From: an uncultured Bacteroidota bacterium
GTDB taxonomy: Bacteria; Bacteroidota; Bacteroidia; Bacteroidales; P3
Length of the DNA stretch: 46,381 nt
Assembly: GCA_902784865.1 (NCBI GenBank)
Contig: CACZWL010000018.1
Location: forward strand, 1 to 46,381
Direction: 5' to 3'
Shown: positions 14,482-21,895 of the stretch, piece by piece
How the letters are laid out: every line of letters starts with the position of its first letter
Position numbering within the stretch: position 1 is the stretch's first letter
Program-made: the position numbers and the translations under genes
Notes under the pieces: generated by a model
Database searches by the model: none
What the model was told of the DNA's origin: nothing
The model's input: the letters and a program-made list of their open reading frames with translations, nothing else

Positions 14482-15339
14482 TCCAAAATCAGCTTTCACC
14501 CGCCTCGCAAACAGCGTGGCTCCCCTGTTGTTGAGATGGTTCCAATCCAAATACAGCGAATCATCCCTGAACTCGGAATCAGTCATATAGTTCTTATACT
14601 CTATGGGATAGCTCTCTGCTACGGCATCAATCACCGAATCAAGCACCTCTACACCCTCCTTTGTGACCTTCGAAAGATATAGGTTTGAAAACGGAGGCGT
14701 AACCACTATGAAGCGAACCCCTCGCTCCGAGCACACCTTGGCTATCCCCCTCAACGCCTCAAAGTATGGCTTCGATGGATACTGCTTGTAGCTGAGGCCA
14801 TCTGCGTTCCGGCCATTCCATATCTGCCTCTGTTTGAGGTAGCCATTGCCTAATTCCACATCCTGTTTTATGCACATACGGTGCGAGAAATTACCCGAAA
14901 AGAAAGCTGTTCGATAAAGATAGCCCTCCGGAAAATGCGGATAAGGTTGGCGCATATACATGTAATGTACAAAGATATCATTTTTCTGCGTACGTGTCAA
15001 AGGCCATCTGTACCAGCTTAAGTTATAGTGCATCGGAAACAACACCACATCCACACTGTCCATTGTGGGCAGAAAACGTTCCGCCAGCAACCGATCCATC
15101 TCCACAGAACGCCCCGACACTGCCATGCAGAATCCCCCATCTATTTCTCCAACATCAAACGACATGGCAAACAACGAATTACCAAGCAGCAGCACCTTGA
15201 AGTCATTGGGATGCGACGTAATATAGTCATACTTCAACCTAGTATCGTTGAGTCCCAGACGAGTCGACATATCGAACGGAACCACCAACAGCAGCCCCAA
15301 TGCCAACGTCACCAAAGTATCTAAAAGAAACCTCTTCAT
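14476..15339 (-). CDS. SGNH-hydrolase-like protein with one N-terminal membrane anchor
   Basis: A 287-residue protein starting at ATG 15339. Residues about 8-22 form a membrane anchor or signal anchor (TLVTLALGLLLVV). SGNH blocks are visible: the nucleophile motif VLLLGNSLF (S55), a central GVRFIVVTPPF strand and the C-terminal DWNHLNNRGA with the catalytic Asp-x-x-His. It is likely an extracytoplasmic acyl hydrolase or acyltransferase acting on cell-surface glycans. Base composition is distinctly AT-richer than both neighbours, suggesting transfer. It starts 5 bp downstream of the ABC-F stop, so co-transcription is likely. Confidence 0.75.
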   Translation of the reverse strand: MKRFLLDTLVTLALGLLLVVPFDMSTRLGLNDTRLKYDYITSHPNDFKVLLLGNSLFAMSFDVGEIDGGFCMAVSGRSVEMDRLLAERFLPTMDSVDVVLFPMHYNLSWYRWPLTRTQKNDIFVHYMYMRQPYPHFPEGYLYRTAFFSGNFSHRMCIKQDVELGNGYLKQRQIWNGRNADGLSYKQYPSKPYFEALRGIAKVCSERGVRFIVVTPPFSNLYLSKVTKEGVEVLDSVIDAVAESYPIEYKNYMTDSEFRDDSLYLDWNHLNNRGATLFARRVKADFGL

Positions 15340-15344
15340 TTCCT

Positions 15345-17267
15345 TCACCCCTCCGCGGCAATAACGGCGTCCTCCCACTCGGCCATCTTCTGTTCGAGTT
15401 GGGACTTAAGTTGCTGATATTCTTTGTAGAAGTCGGACGACTGGGCATTGCCCGTGGCGAGGACGGCATCGCGCGAGGCAATCTCGGCCTCGAGGGCTTC
15501 GATTTCCTTTTCCTTCTGCGCGACGGCATTTTGCAGCTTGCGGCGCTCGCGCTCGCGCTCCTTGCTCTGCTCATAGGCGGCCTTGGAGGCGGAGGCGGGC
15601 TTTTCCTTGCCGGTATTACTAGTGGAGCTAGTATTACTAGTAGGACTAGTCAAACTAGCTTGGCTAGAAGCCTCCAAGAACTCCATGATGTCGCCCTTGA
15701 ACTCGTGGACGGCGCCGTCGCGGAACTCGTATAGCTCGTCGGTGAGGCCGGAGAGGAAGTCGCGGTCGTGGCTGACCACGATGAGGGTGCCGGTGTACTG
15801 CAGGAGGGCATTCTTGAGGATGTCCTTCGAGTTCATATCCAGGTGGTTGGTAGGCTCGTCGAGAATGAGGAGGTTGCAGGGGGTGAGCAGCAACTTGGCC
15901 AGGGCCAGGCGCGCCTTCTCACCGCCGGAGAGGACCTTGACCTTCTTGTCGATGTCGTCGTCGGAGAAGAGGAAGCTGCCGAGGATGTTGCGTATCTTGG
16001 GCCGTATGTCGCCCTGGGCGATGTCGTCGATGGTCTCGAAGACGGTCTTGTCGAGGTTGAGCATAGCGGCCTGGTTCTGCGCGTAGTAGCCAAGGGCCAC
16101 ACCGGCTCCGAGGCGGAAGGTGCCGGTATAATCGTTGATGTCGCCGACGATGATTTTGGCCATGGTGGACTTGCCTTCGCCGTTGCGTCCGACGAAGGCC
16201 ACCTTGCGGCCGGCGGTGAGCAGGAGGTCGACGCCGTCGAAGACCTGGTGGTCGCCGTAGGCCTTGCCGAGGCGCTGGGCCTCGACGACTATCTTGCCGC
16301 TATGCGGGGCCGGGGGGAACTGGAAGTGTATGCTCTCGCTGCTGACCTCGTCGACGGTGATTTTCTCCATGCGCTCGAGCATCTTGATGCGGCTCTGCAC
16401 CTGCTTGGACTTGGTGGCTTTGTAGCGGAAGCGCTCGATAAAGGCCTCGATCTGGGCCACCTGCCGCTGCTGGTTGGTGAGCTGTGCCATCTGGCTGGCG
16501 CGGCGTTCCTGCATCTGGACGACGTACTCGGAGTAGGGGCAGCGGTAGTCGTAGATGCGGCCGGCGGTGATTTCGATGGTGCGGTTGGTGATGTTGTCGA
16601 GGAAGGTGCGGTCGTGGCTGACGAGGATGACGGCGCCGGGGTAGGCGGCGAGGTAGTTCTCGAGCCACTGGATGGACTGTATGTCGAGGTGGTTGGTAGG
16701 CTCGTCGAGGAGGAGGAAGTCGGGCCTGCGGAGGAGGAGTTTGGCCAGTTCGACGCGCATCTGCCAGCCGCCACTGAAGACGGCGACGGGGCGGTCGAAG
16801 TCGCTGTGGCGGAAGCCGAGGCCGAGGAGCACCTTCTCGGCCTGCTCGCGGCGGCGGCTGCCGCCGAGGATGGCGATGTGCTCGGTGACCTCGTGGTGGC
16901 GTTCCAGCAGGCGCGTGTAGTCGGCGCTCTCGTAGTCGGTGCGCTCGGCAATCTGGAGGGCGAGGCTTTCCTGCTCGCGCTCGAGGTCGTCGAGCTGGCT
17001 GAAGGCGGTGAGGGCCTCCTCGATCACGGTGCCGACGGAGTCGGGGACCATCTCCTGCGGCAGGTAGCCGACGGACTGCCCGGCGGCCATGACGATGGTG
17101 CCGCTGGCGGGTTCCTGCCAACCGCAGAGGATTTTGAGGAGGGTGGACTTGCCGGCGCCATTCATGCCGACGAGGCCCACGCGGTCGTGGTCGGCGATGT
17201 TGAAGGTGACGCTCTTGAAGAGGTCGGTGCCGGTGAAGTGGACTGAGAGATTGTTGACGCTTATCAT
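15345..17267 (-). CDS. ABC-F family ATPase with C-terminal coiled coil
   Basis: A 640-residue soluble ATPase with two ABC domains and no membrane part, as in ribosome-associated ABC-F proteins. Domain 1: Walker A GMNGAGKST, VFSGGWQMR signature, LLLDEPTNHLD. A helical linker with IERFRYKATKSKQVQSR follows. Domain 2: GRNGEGKST, LSGGEKARLALAK, LILDEPTNHLD. The C-terminus is a charged coiled coil (KERERERRKLQNAVAQKEKEIEALEAE). The link to the coiled coil contains a Ser/Thr/Asn tract (about ASSQASLTSPTSNTSSTSN) encoded by the 9-bp CTAG array. I chose ATG 17267, since the longer frame starts inside the tonB terminator region. Confidence 0.9.
   Translation of the reverse strand: MISVNNLSVHFTGTDLFKSVTFNIADHDRVGLVGMNGAGKSTLLKILCGWQEPASGTIVMAAGQSVGYLPQEMVPDSVGTVIEEALTAFSQLDDLEREQESLALQIAERTDYESADYTRLLERHHEVTEHIAILGGSRRREQAEKVLLGLGFRHSDFDRPVAVFSGGWQMRVELAKLLLRRPDFLLLDEPTNHLDIQSIQWLENYLAAYPGAVILVSHDRTFLDNITNRTIEITAGRIYDYRCPYSEYVVQMQERRASQMAQLTNQQRQVAQIEAFIERFRYKATKSKQVQSRIKMLERMEKITVDEVSSESIHFQFPPAPHSGKIVVEAQRLGKAYGDHQVFDGVDLLLTAGRKVAFVGRNGEGKSTMAKIIVGDINDYTGTFRLGAGVALGYYAQNQAAMLNLDKTVFETIDDIAQGDIRPKIRNILGSFLFSDDDIDKKVKVLSGGEKARLALAKLLLTPCNLLILDEPTNHLDMNSKDILKNALLQYTGTLIVVSHDRDFLSGLTDELYEFRDGAVHEFKGDIMEFLEASSQASLTSPTSNTSSTSNTGKEKPASASKAAYEQSKERERERRKLQNAVAQKEKEIEALEAEIASRDAVLATGNAQSSDFYKEYQQLKSQLEQKMAEWEDAVIAAEG
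15619..15667. repeat. In-frame phased CTAG array, 6 copies at exactly 9 bp
   Basis: CTAG at 15619, 15628, 15637, 15646, 15655 and 15664, strictly 9 bp apart, here mostly as ACTAGT. Because 9 is a multiple of 3, the array keeps the ABC-F frame and gives a repeating three-residue Ser/Thr pattern in the linker. Confidence 0.95.
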
Positions 17268-17278
17268 AGCAAAAACAA

Positions 17279-17312
17279 GGAGCAACAGGGATGGGCTGTT
17301 GCTCCTTTATTT
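17279..17312 (-). terminator. Rho-independent terminator after tonB
   Basis: GGAGCAACAG (17279-17288) pairs with CTGTTGCTCC (17296-17305). On the minus strand it is followed by TTGTTTTTG, downstream of the tonB stop at 17328. T-rich sequence also follows on the plus strand, so it may work in both directions. Confidence 0.75.
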
Positions 17313-17327
17313 TCAGCAGTTTGTATA

Positions 17328-18014
17328 CTACTTGAGGTTGAAGTTGACGGGCAGGTTGAACTGCACGCGGACAGCCTTGCCGCGCTGCTTGCCGGGGGTC
17401 CACTTGGGCATGGACTTGACGACGCGGATAGCCTCCTGGCCGCAGCCGCCGCCGATGTCCTTGAGGACCTTGGGGTTGGCGATGCTGCCGTCGCGCTCGA
17501 CGACGAAAGTGACGTAGACGCGGCCGGTGATGCCGTTATCGCGGGCGAGGGCGGGGTACTTGATGTTCTGGGCCAAGTACTTGTAGAGGGCCTCCATGCC
17601 GCCGGGGAACTCGGGGTCGTTCTCCACAACGGTGAAGATGGTGACCTCGTCCTCATCTACCTCTTCCTCGATTTTGACGGGGGTAATCTCGATGTTGGCG
17701 GTCTTGTCGTCGACTTCGGCGTTGAAGGTGACCTCGTTCTCAATCTCCTTGTCGTCGGAGACCACTTCGATGACGGTGGTCACTTCAGGCACTTCGGGGG
17801 GAGGGGGAGGCGGGGGCGTGTCTTCAGCGGTTTGGAGGACTTGCTCCTCGACTTCCTCGACGACGTCGCGCTGGACGACATCTCTGACCTCTTTGTCGTA
17901 GGATTTGACGTTGAAGGCGACGAGGGAAGCTACGAGAATCACCACCAAGCCTATCTCCAGGTAGAGGCCTCGGCGTTTTTCGAGGTCGGCGTTGGGATTT
18001 TTCTTGAGTTCCAT
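17328..18014 (-). CDS. tonB: Energy transducer TonB
   Basis: A 228-residue inner-membrane protein that couples the proton motive force to TonB-dependent outer-membrane receptors. A short cytoplasmic segment precedes one membrane helix (about 17-35, YLEIGLVVILVASLVAF), then an acidic and proline-rich periplasmic spacer (TPPPPPPPEVPE, about 66-77). The C-terminal TonB domain starts near FPGGMEALYKYLAQNIKYP and includes GRVYVTFVVERDGSI and MPKWTPGKQRGKAVRV. No exbB or exbD is adjacent. A terminator follows it. Bacteroidetes have several tonB paralogues, so its receptor partner is open. Confidence 0.93.
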   Translation of the reverse strand: MELKKNPNADLEKRRGLYLEIGLVVILVASLVAFNVKSYDKEVRDVVQRDVVEEVEEQVLQTAEDTPPPPPPPEVPEVTTVIEVVSDDKEIENEVTFNAEVDDKTANIEITPVKIEEEVDEDEVTIFTVVENDPEFPGGMEALYKYLAQNIKYPALARDNGITGRVYVTFVVERDGSIANPKVLKDIGGGCGQEAIRVVKSMPKWTPGKQRGKAVRVQFNLPVNFNLK

Positions 18015-18214
18015 GTTATTGTTTTTTAATTATTTATTTCAGTTTCAGGGGGTGTTTTGCCACCCTTTTTCACACCGCTAAAGTACGAAAAAAATCTGAA
18101 TTACCAACATTTTTTTGTGAAAAAGTTTCCTTTTTTTCATTTTTCCATCCAAGTACGCGTAAATCAGCGAGTTGCAAAAAATGCATTTTTTTTGGCATCA
18201 GCCCGCTTTTTGCC

Positions 18215-18295
18215 CCAGACACAAGTGGCTGGTTATCAGCAGCTGAAAGGTGCCTGCTTCTGCCTTTGTTCTGCCCTTGCAGGGGGGTGGCAGGG
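18215..18295 (+). repeat. Interspersed TTCTGCC element, copy E
   Basis: GGCTGGTTATCAGCAGCTG at 18230-18245, then CTTCTGCCTTTGTTCTGCCC at 18257-18276. It ends only a few bases from the stop codon of the helicase-nuclease gene (18297). The 282-bp gap otherwise holds AT-rich sequence upstream of tonB. Confidence 0.8.
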
Positions 18296-18296
18296 G

Positions 18297-21200
18297 CTAT
18301 GCGAGGGGCACCGGGCGGAGGGTGAGCGAGGGCTGGAGGTAGAGGAGCCATCCCGAGACCTGCGGGAAGCCCATGTCGGCAAGCGTGCGGCAGTAGAAGC
18401 CGACTTGTTTGTCGTGCTCGAAGCCGAGGTCGCGGCCGGTCTTGAAGTCGACGACCCAGGTTTGGTCGGGTGCGCAGACGATGCGGTCGGGGCGGCCGAT
18501 GGCTGAGCCGTCGGTGAGGTCGCACTCGTTCTTGACGTCGAAGGCGGGGTCGAAGAAGTGCGCGGTGAGGGGATTGGCGACGACGTCGCGTGCAAGGGCC
18601 TCGAGCTGAGCCAGTTCGCCTTCATCGACGGCTCCTGCGGACTGGCGGCTGACGAAGCGTGCGAGGGCGTCGTCGACGTCGGCGGAGTGGCGTATGTCGG
18701 CCAGCAGTTCGTGGGCGTAGATGCCGAAGCGCACCTTCGGGTCGAGGAGCGGGGTGACAGCGCCGGCCGACGGCGAGGCCACGAAGACCTTGTCGGTCCA
18801 GCCGCCGAAGTCGATGCGCGAGACCCAGGCGGCGCCCGGGCCGTCGGCCGCGTCGGCGACGGGGCGCGGCGAGTTGGTGTCGCCCTGCGAGGTGGGGAGC
18901 TTCCGGTCGGCGAAGTAGTCGGCCAGGAGGCGTGCGTAGTCCTGCGACTCGCCCGAGGGTTCGGGGCATACGACGTAGAGTCGCTCGCGCGGGCGAGTGA
19001 GCGCGACATATAATATATTAAGGTCGTCGACGCGCGAGGACTCCCGCTCCTTGCCGAAGTCGGGGTCGAAGCGTGTGGCGAGGTCTTTCTTGGCGGTGAT
19101 GTATGCTGCCGGGAGGGCCTGTCCGACCTCTGGCCACCGCTGTCCGACGTTGACCCAGAGGCTTACCGGATGGGGCGAGGGCTTGAAGAAGGGGCAGATG
19201 ACGACCGGTGCCTCGAGGCCTTTCGCCGCGTGGATGGTCATGAGGCGTATGGCATCGCCCTCTTCCGAGACGGCGGCGGAGAGCTTTGGGTGGTCGTCGA
19301 ACCAGCCGAGGAAGTCCGGCAGGCTCTGCCGATGGCGCGCGGAGAAGGCGGCGACGCGGTTGAGGAAGGAGGCGACGTAGGGCACGTCGATGCCGTCGAG
19401 GCGGAGCACGCGGACGAGGTCCTCGCAGCAGTTGTAGAGGTCGAGGCCGAGGAGGCTGTCGGCGCTGAAAGCGACACCCTGCGCCGCCAGCACGTCAACG
19501 AGGTCGAAACTCTTGGCATCGAGGAAGATATCCGGTTCGGGAGGGGCTATGATGCCAAGGGCGGCGAGGTGGGCGAGGAGGGCCGTGGCGGCAATGCGGT
19601 CGGCCGGGTCGACGAGGCAGCGCAGGGCTGCCACCAGCGCCTTGACGGCCAGGCTGCCGGTGAGGTAGAACGACTCGGCGGAGCTTTGTTCTATCGTGCT
19701 GTCGTTGAGCAGGTAAGAGCCAATTTTTGCGAGGTCGGACTTGCTGCGTCCGAGGACCAGTATGTCGCGGTAGCGGTAGCCCTGCTCGTCGACCAGCTGG
19801 CGGATAATCTCGTGGACGCGGGCGGGGATGGCGTCGTCGGCGTCGCCGTCGAGGAACGACACGTCGACATAGCCCTCGGGGTAGCCGGGCTTGTCCTTGA
19901 CGGCAATCTGGCGCAGCTCCTCTTTCTTCTCGGGGTTCTCGGGGTTGCCGCCGATGTAGATTTTGCGGGCCAAGTCGCAGTCGGCGAAGCGGTTGCGGAC
20001 AACCCAGGAGAAAAATTCGTTGTTGAAGTCGACGACGGCCTTGGCGGTGCGGTGGTTGTGGTCGAGGTTGAGCACCTGGGCGTTGGCGAGGGCCTGGCCG
20101 TGGAAACCCATGCCCTCGACGCGCGGCAGGGCGACGAACTGGCGCACATCGCCCTGCCGGAAGCGGTAGATGGCCTGCTTGCCGTCGCCGACGACGAGGG
20201 AGTCGTGGCCTTGGGCCACGCCGTTGTCGAGCAGCGGCACGAGGTTCTGCCACTGCAGGACGGAGGTGTCCTGGAACTCGTCGATGAGGAAGTGGCGGTA
20301 GCGGTTGCCGAGGCGCTCGTAGATAAAGGGGGCGTACTCTTCGCGTACGATATTGTTGATGAGGCGGTTGAAGTCAGAGAGGTGCACCACCTCGTTGGCG
20401 CGGGTGTATTCGTGGAGGCAGCGGTCGAGCTCGCCGAGGAGGGCGTTGGCGTAGAGGTTGGCGAGGAGCACCTGGCGCGTGTTGTAGTCGGTGAGCATGG
20501 GGGCGATGGCGAGGTAGATTTCGCGCAGCCGCGGGGCGACATTCTCGGCGGCCGGGGTGTAGGCCTTGGCCTTGCAGAGGGTGGCGGCGCCGTAGTCGGG
20601 GCTGTCGAACACCTTGACGGTGTTCTTGCCGGGCATGGTCATGGTGCCTGCGGCGAGCTTGGCGAAGTAGCCGAGGTAGCCGGTGCTGCCGCCGCTGCAG
20701 ACCGACTCGTCCATGCCCGCCTCGCCGAGGAGGCGCAAGGCCTCGCTGCCGAGGGCGCGGAGCTGCTGCTCAAGGGCGCGGTTCTCGTCGGCATAGCGGC
20801 GGTAGGCATCCATGAACTCGCTGAGGGTGTGCTGCTTGAGGAGCTCGATTGAGCGGTCGGCACCCTCGGAGAAGAGCTGGTCCGAGAGCTCGGTCAGGGG
20901 GCGCCGGAGGTCGAAGCCCTGCTCGTTCTCCATGCGGCTGATGGCAAAGTCGGCGACAGCCCGGGTGAGGTCGTCGTGGCCCTCGGTGCCGACGAGCGAG
21001 ATAAGGTTGCTCACGGCCTGCTCGATGAGGTCCTTCTTCTCGATCATCACCTCGAAGCCGACGGGCTGGTCGAGGTCGTGGGCGAAGGTGCGGACAATGC
21101 GGTGCATGAAGCTGTCGATGGTGGAGACGGAGAGGTCGGAGTAGTGGTGGAGGATGGCCGAGCGGAGGAGGGCGGCGTCGCGGCGGAGGGCGGCCTCGTC

Positions 21201-21521
21201 GTAGGGGCGCGCGGCGAAGCGCGGCATGGCGTTGAGGGCGTCGAGGAGCGACCGGCCCATGGGCGAGCCGGCGGGGTCGAGGCCGTGGTCGGCAATCTGG
21301 CCGAGGGTCTTCATGATGCGCGACTTCATCTCGTTGGCGGCCTTGTTGGTGAAGGTGATGGCCAGGATGGAGCGGAAGCCGCGGGGCAAGCCGTCGGCAT
21401 ACTGCTCGCCGCGGTCGCCGATAGAGGCGATGGCGAGGCGGAGGTACTCGCGGACGAGGGTGAACGTCTTGCCGCTTCCGGCGGCGGCCTTGCAGATTAT
21501 GAAGGGTTTCGGTTGGCTCAT
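18297..21521 (-). CDS. AddA/RecB-like UvrD helicase with C-terminal PD-(D/E)XK nuclease
   Basis: A 1074-residue SF1 helicase-nuclease for double-strand break processing. It has Walker A AAAGSGKTFTL (about 11-21), AITFTNKAANEMKSR (motif Ia), LIDEFQDTSVLQW (motif II, near 400), the motif III region VGDGKQAIYRFRQGD, MTIHAAKGLEAPVVICPF (motif V), ILYVALTRPRERLYVV (motif VI), and a nuclease site near the end, GRPDRIVCAPDQTWVVDFKTG. I chose ATG 21521 (MSQPKPF), preceded by a good promoter; the longer frame crosses repeat copy F. The AddB-like partner usually encoded next to it is absent. It stands alone between repeat copies E and F. Confidence 0.92.
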   Translation of the reverse strand: MSQPKPFIICKAAAGSGKTFTLVREYLRLAIASIGDRGEQYADGLPRGFRSILAITFTNKAANEMKSRIMKTLGQIADHGLDPAGSPMGRSLLDALNAMPRFAARPYDEAALRRDAALLRSAILHHYSDLSVSTIDSFMHRIVRTFAHDLDQPVGFEVMIEKKDLIEQAVSNLISLVGTEGHDDLTRAVADFAISRMENEQGFDLRRPLTELSDQLFSEGADRSIELLKQHTLSEFMDAYRRYADENRALEQQLRALGSEALRLLGEAGMDESVCSGGSTGYLGYFAKLAAGTMTMPGKNTVKVFDSPDYGAATLCKAKAYTPAAENVAPRLREIYLAIAPMLTDYNTRQVLLANLYANALLGELDRCLHEYTRANEVVHLSDFNRLINNIVREEYAPFIYERLGNRYRHFLIDEFQDTSVLQWQNLVPLLDNGVAQGHDSLVVGDGKQAIYRFRQGDVRQFVALPRVEGMGFHGQALANAQVLNLDHNHRTAKAVVDFNNEFFSWVVRNRFADCDLARKIYIGGNPENPEKKEELRQIAVKDKPGYPEGYVDVSFLDGDADDAIPARVHEIIRQLVDEQGYRYRDILVLGRSKSDLAKIGSYLLNDSTIEQSSAESFYLTGSLAVKALVAALRCLVDPADRIAATALLAHLAALGIIAPPEPDIFLDAKSFDLVDVLAAQGVAFSADSLLGLDLYNCCEDLVRVLRLDGIDVPYVASFLNRVAAFSARHRQSLPDFLGWFDDHPKLSAAVSEEGDAIRLMTIHAAKGLEAPVVICPFFKPSPHPVSLWVNVGQRWPEVGQALPAAYITAKKDLATRFDPDFGKERESSRVDDLNILYVALTRPRERLYVVCPEPSGESQDYARLLADYFADRKLPTSQGDTNSPRPVADAADGPGAAWVSRIDFGGWTDKVFVASPSAGAVTPLLDPKVRFGIYAHELLADIRHSADVDDALARFVSRQSAGAVDEGELAQLEALARDVVANPLTAHFFDPAFDVKNECDLTDGSAIGRPDRIVCAPDQTWVVDFKTGRDLGFEHDKQVGFYCRTLADMGFPQVSGWLLYLQPSLTLRPVPLA

Positions 21522-21540
21522 GGCAGGTCGATTTGAGGTG

Positions 21541-21572
21541 CAAAGATACGAAAATTCCGCCACTTGGCCAAA
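21541..21572 (-). promoter_or_regulatory. Promoter of the helicase-nuclease gene
   Basis: Minus-strand TTTG (21572-21569) and TATCTTTG (21548-21541), 20 bp apart and 20 bp before ATG 21521. Confidence 0.75.
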
Positions 21573-21667
21573 GAAAGAACACAAATCACTGACTGCCAGC
21601 ATGATACACCATCCGCAGAAAAACGGCGATTTTTTCGCAAAAAATCCGAAAAACAGCCACTTTTGAC

Positions 21668-21740
21668 AAAAACACAACAGCCTGATTTTCAACCCATAGT
21701 AAGCACCTGCTTCTGCCCCTCTTCTGCCCTTCCTGCACCT
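21668..21740 (+). repeat. Interspersed TTCTGCC element, copy F
   Basis: AAAACACAACAGCCTGATTT at about 21669-21688, then CTTCTGCCCCTCTTCTGCCC at 21710-21729. It lies in the 374-bp divergent gap between the helicase-nuclease and mutase genes; the remainder of that gap holds only the two promoters and AT- or GC-biased spacer. Confidence 0.85.
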
Positions 21741-21850
21741 TGGTCCGACCACCCTGGGGGACGGGGCGGGCGATGGGGCGGCCGCACGAGTGGCGGAGAA
21801 AAAAAATGAGGCATTTTTATAATTTATATGCGCGAATCAAAAAAAAGTCG

Positions 21851-21858
21851 TATTTTTG
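21851..21858 (+). promoter_or_regulatory. -7 element TATTTTTG before the mutase gene
   Basis: TATTTTTG, 37 bp before ATG 21896. No clear TTTG at -33. Confidence 0.5.
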
Positions 21859-21895
21859 CCCTTTGCAACAAGAAAACAATAAACGATACAACATA

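Noticed and set aside
15768-17246. 492-codon open frame opposite the ABC-F gene
   Set aside because: Reverse-strand shadow of the ABC-F coding sequence; no family motif and no ribosome binding site.
21522-21752. 77-residue N-terminal extension of the helicase-nuclease
   Set aside because: It would cross a consensus promoter and the interspersed element; the homologous start with the P-loop is at 21521.
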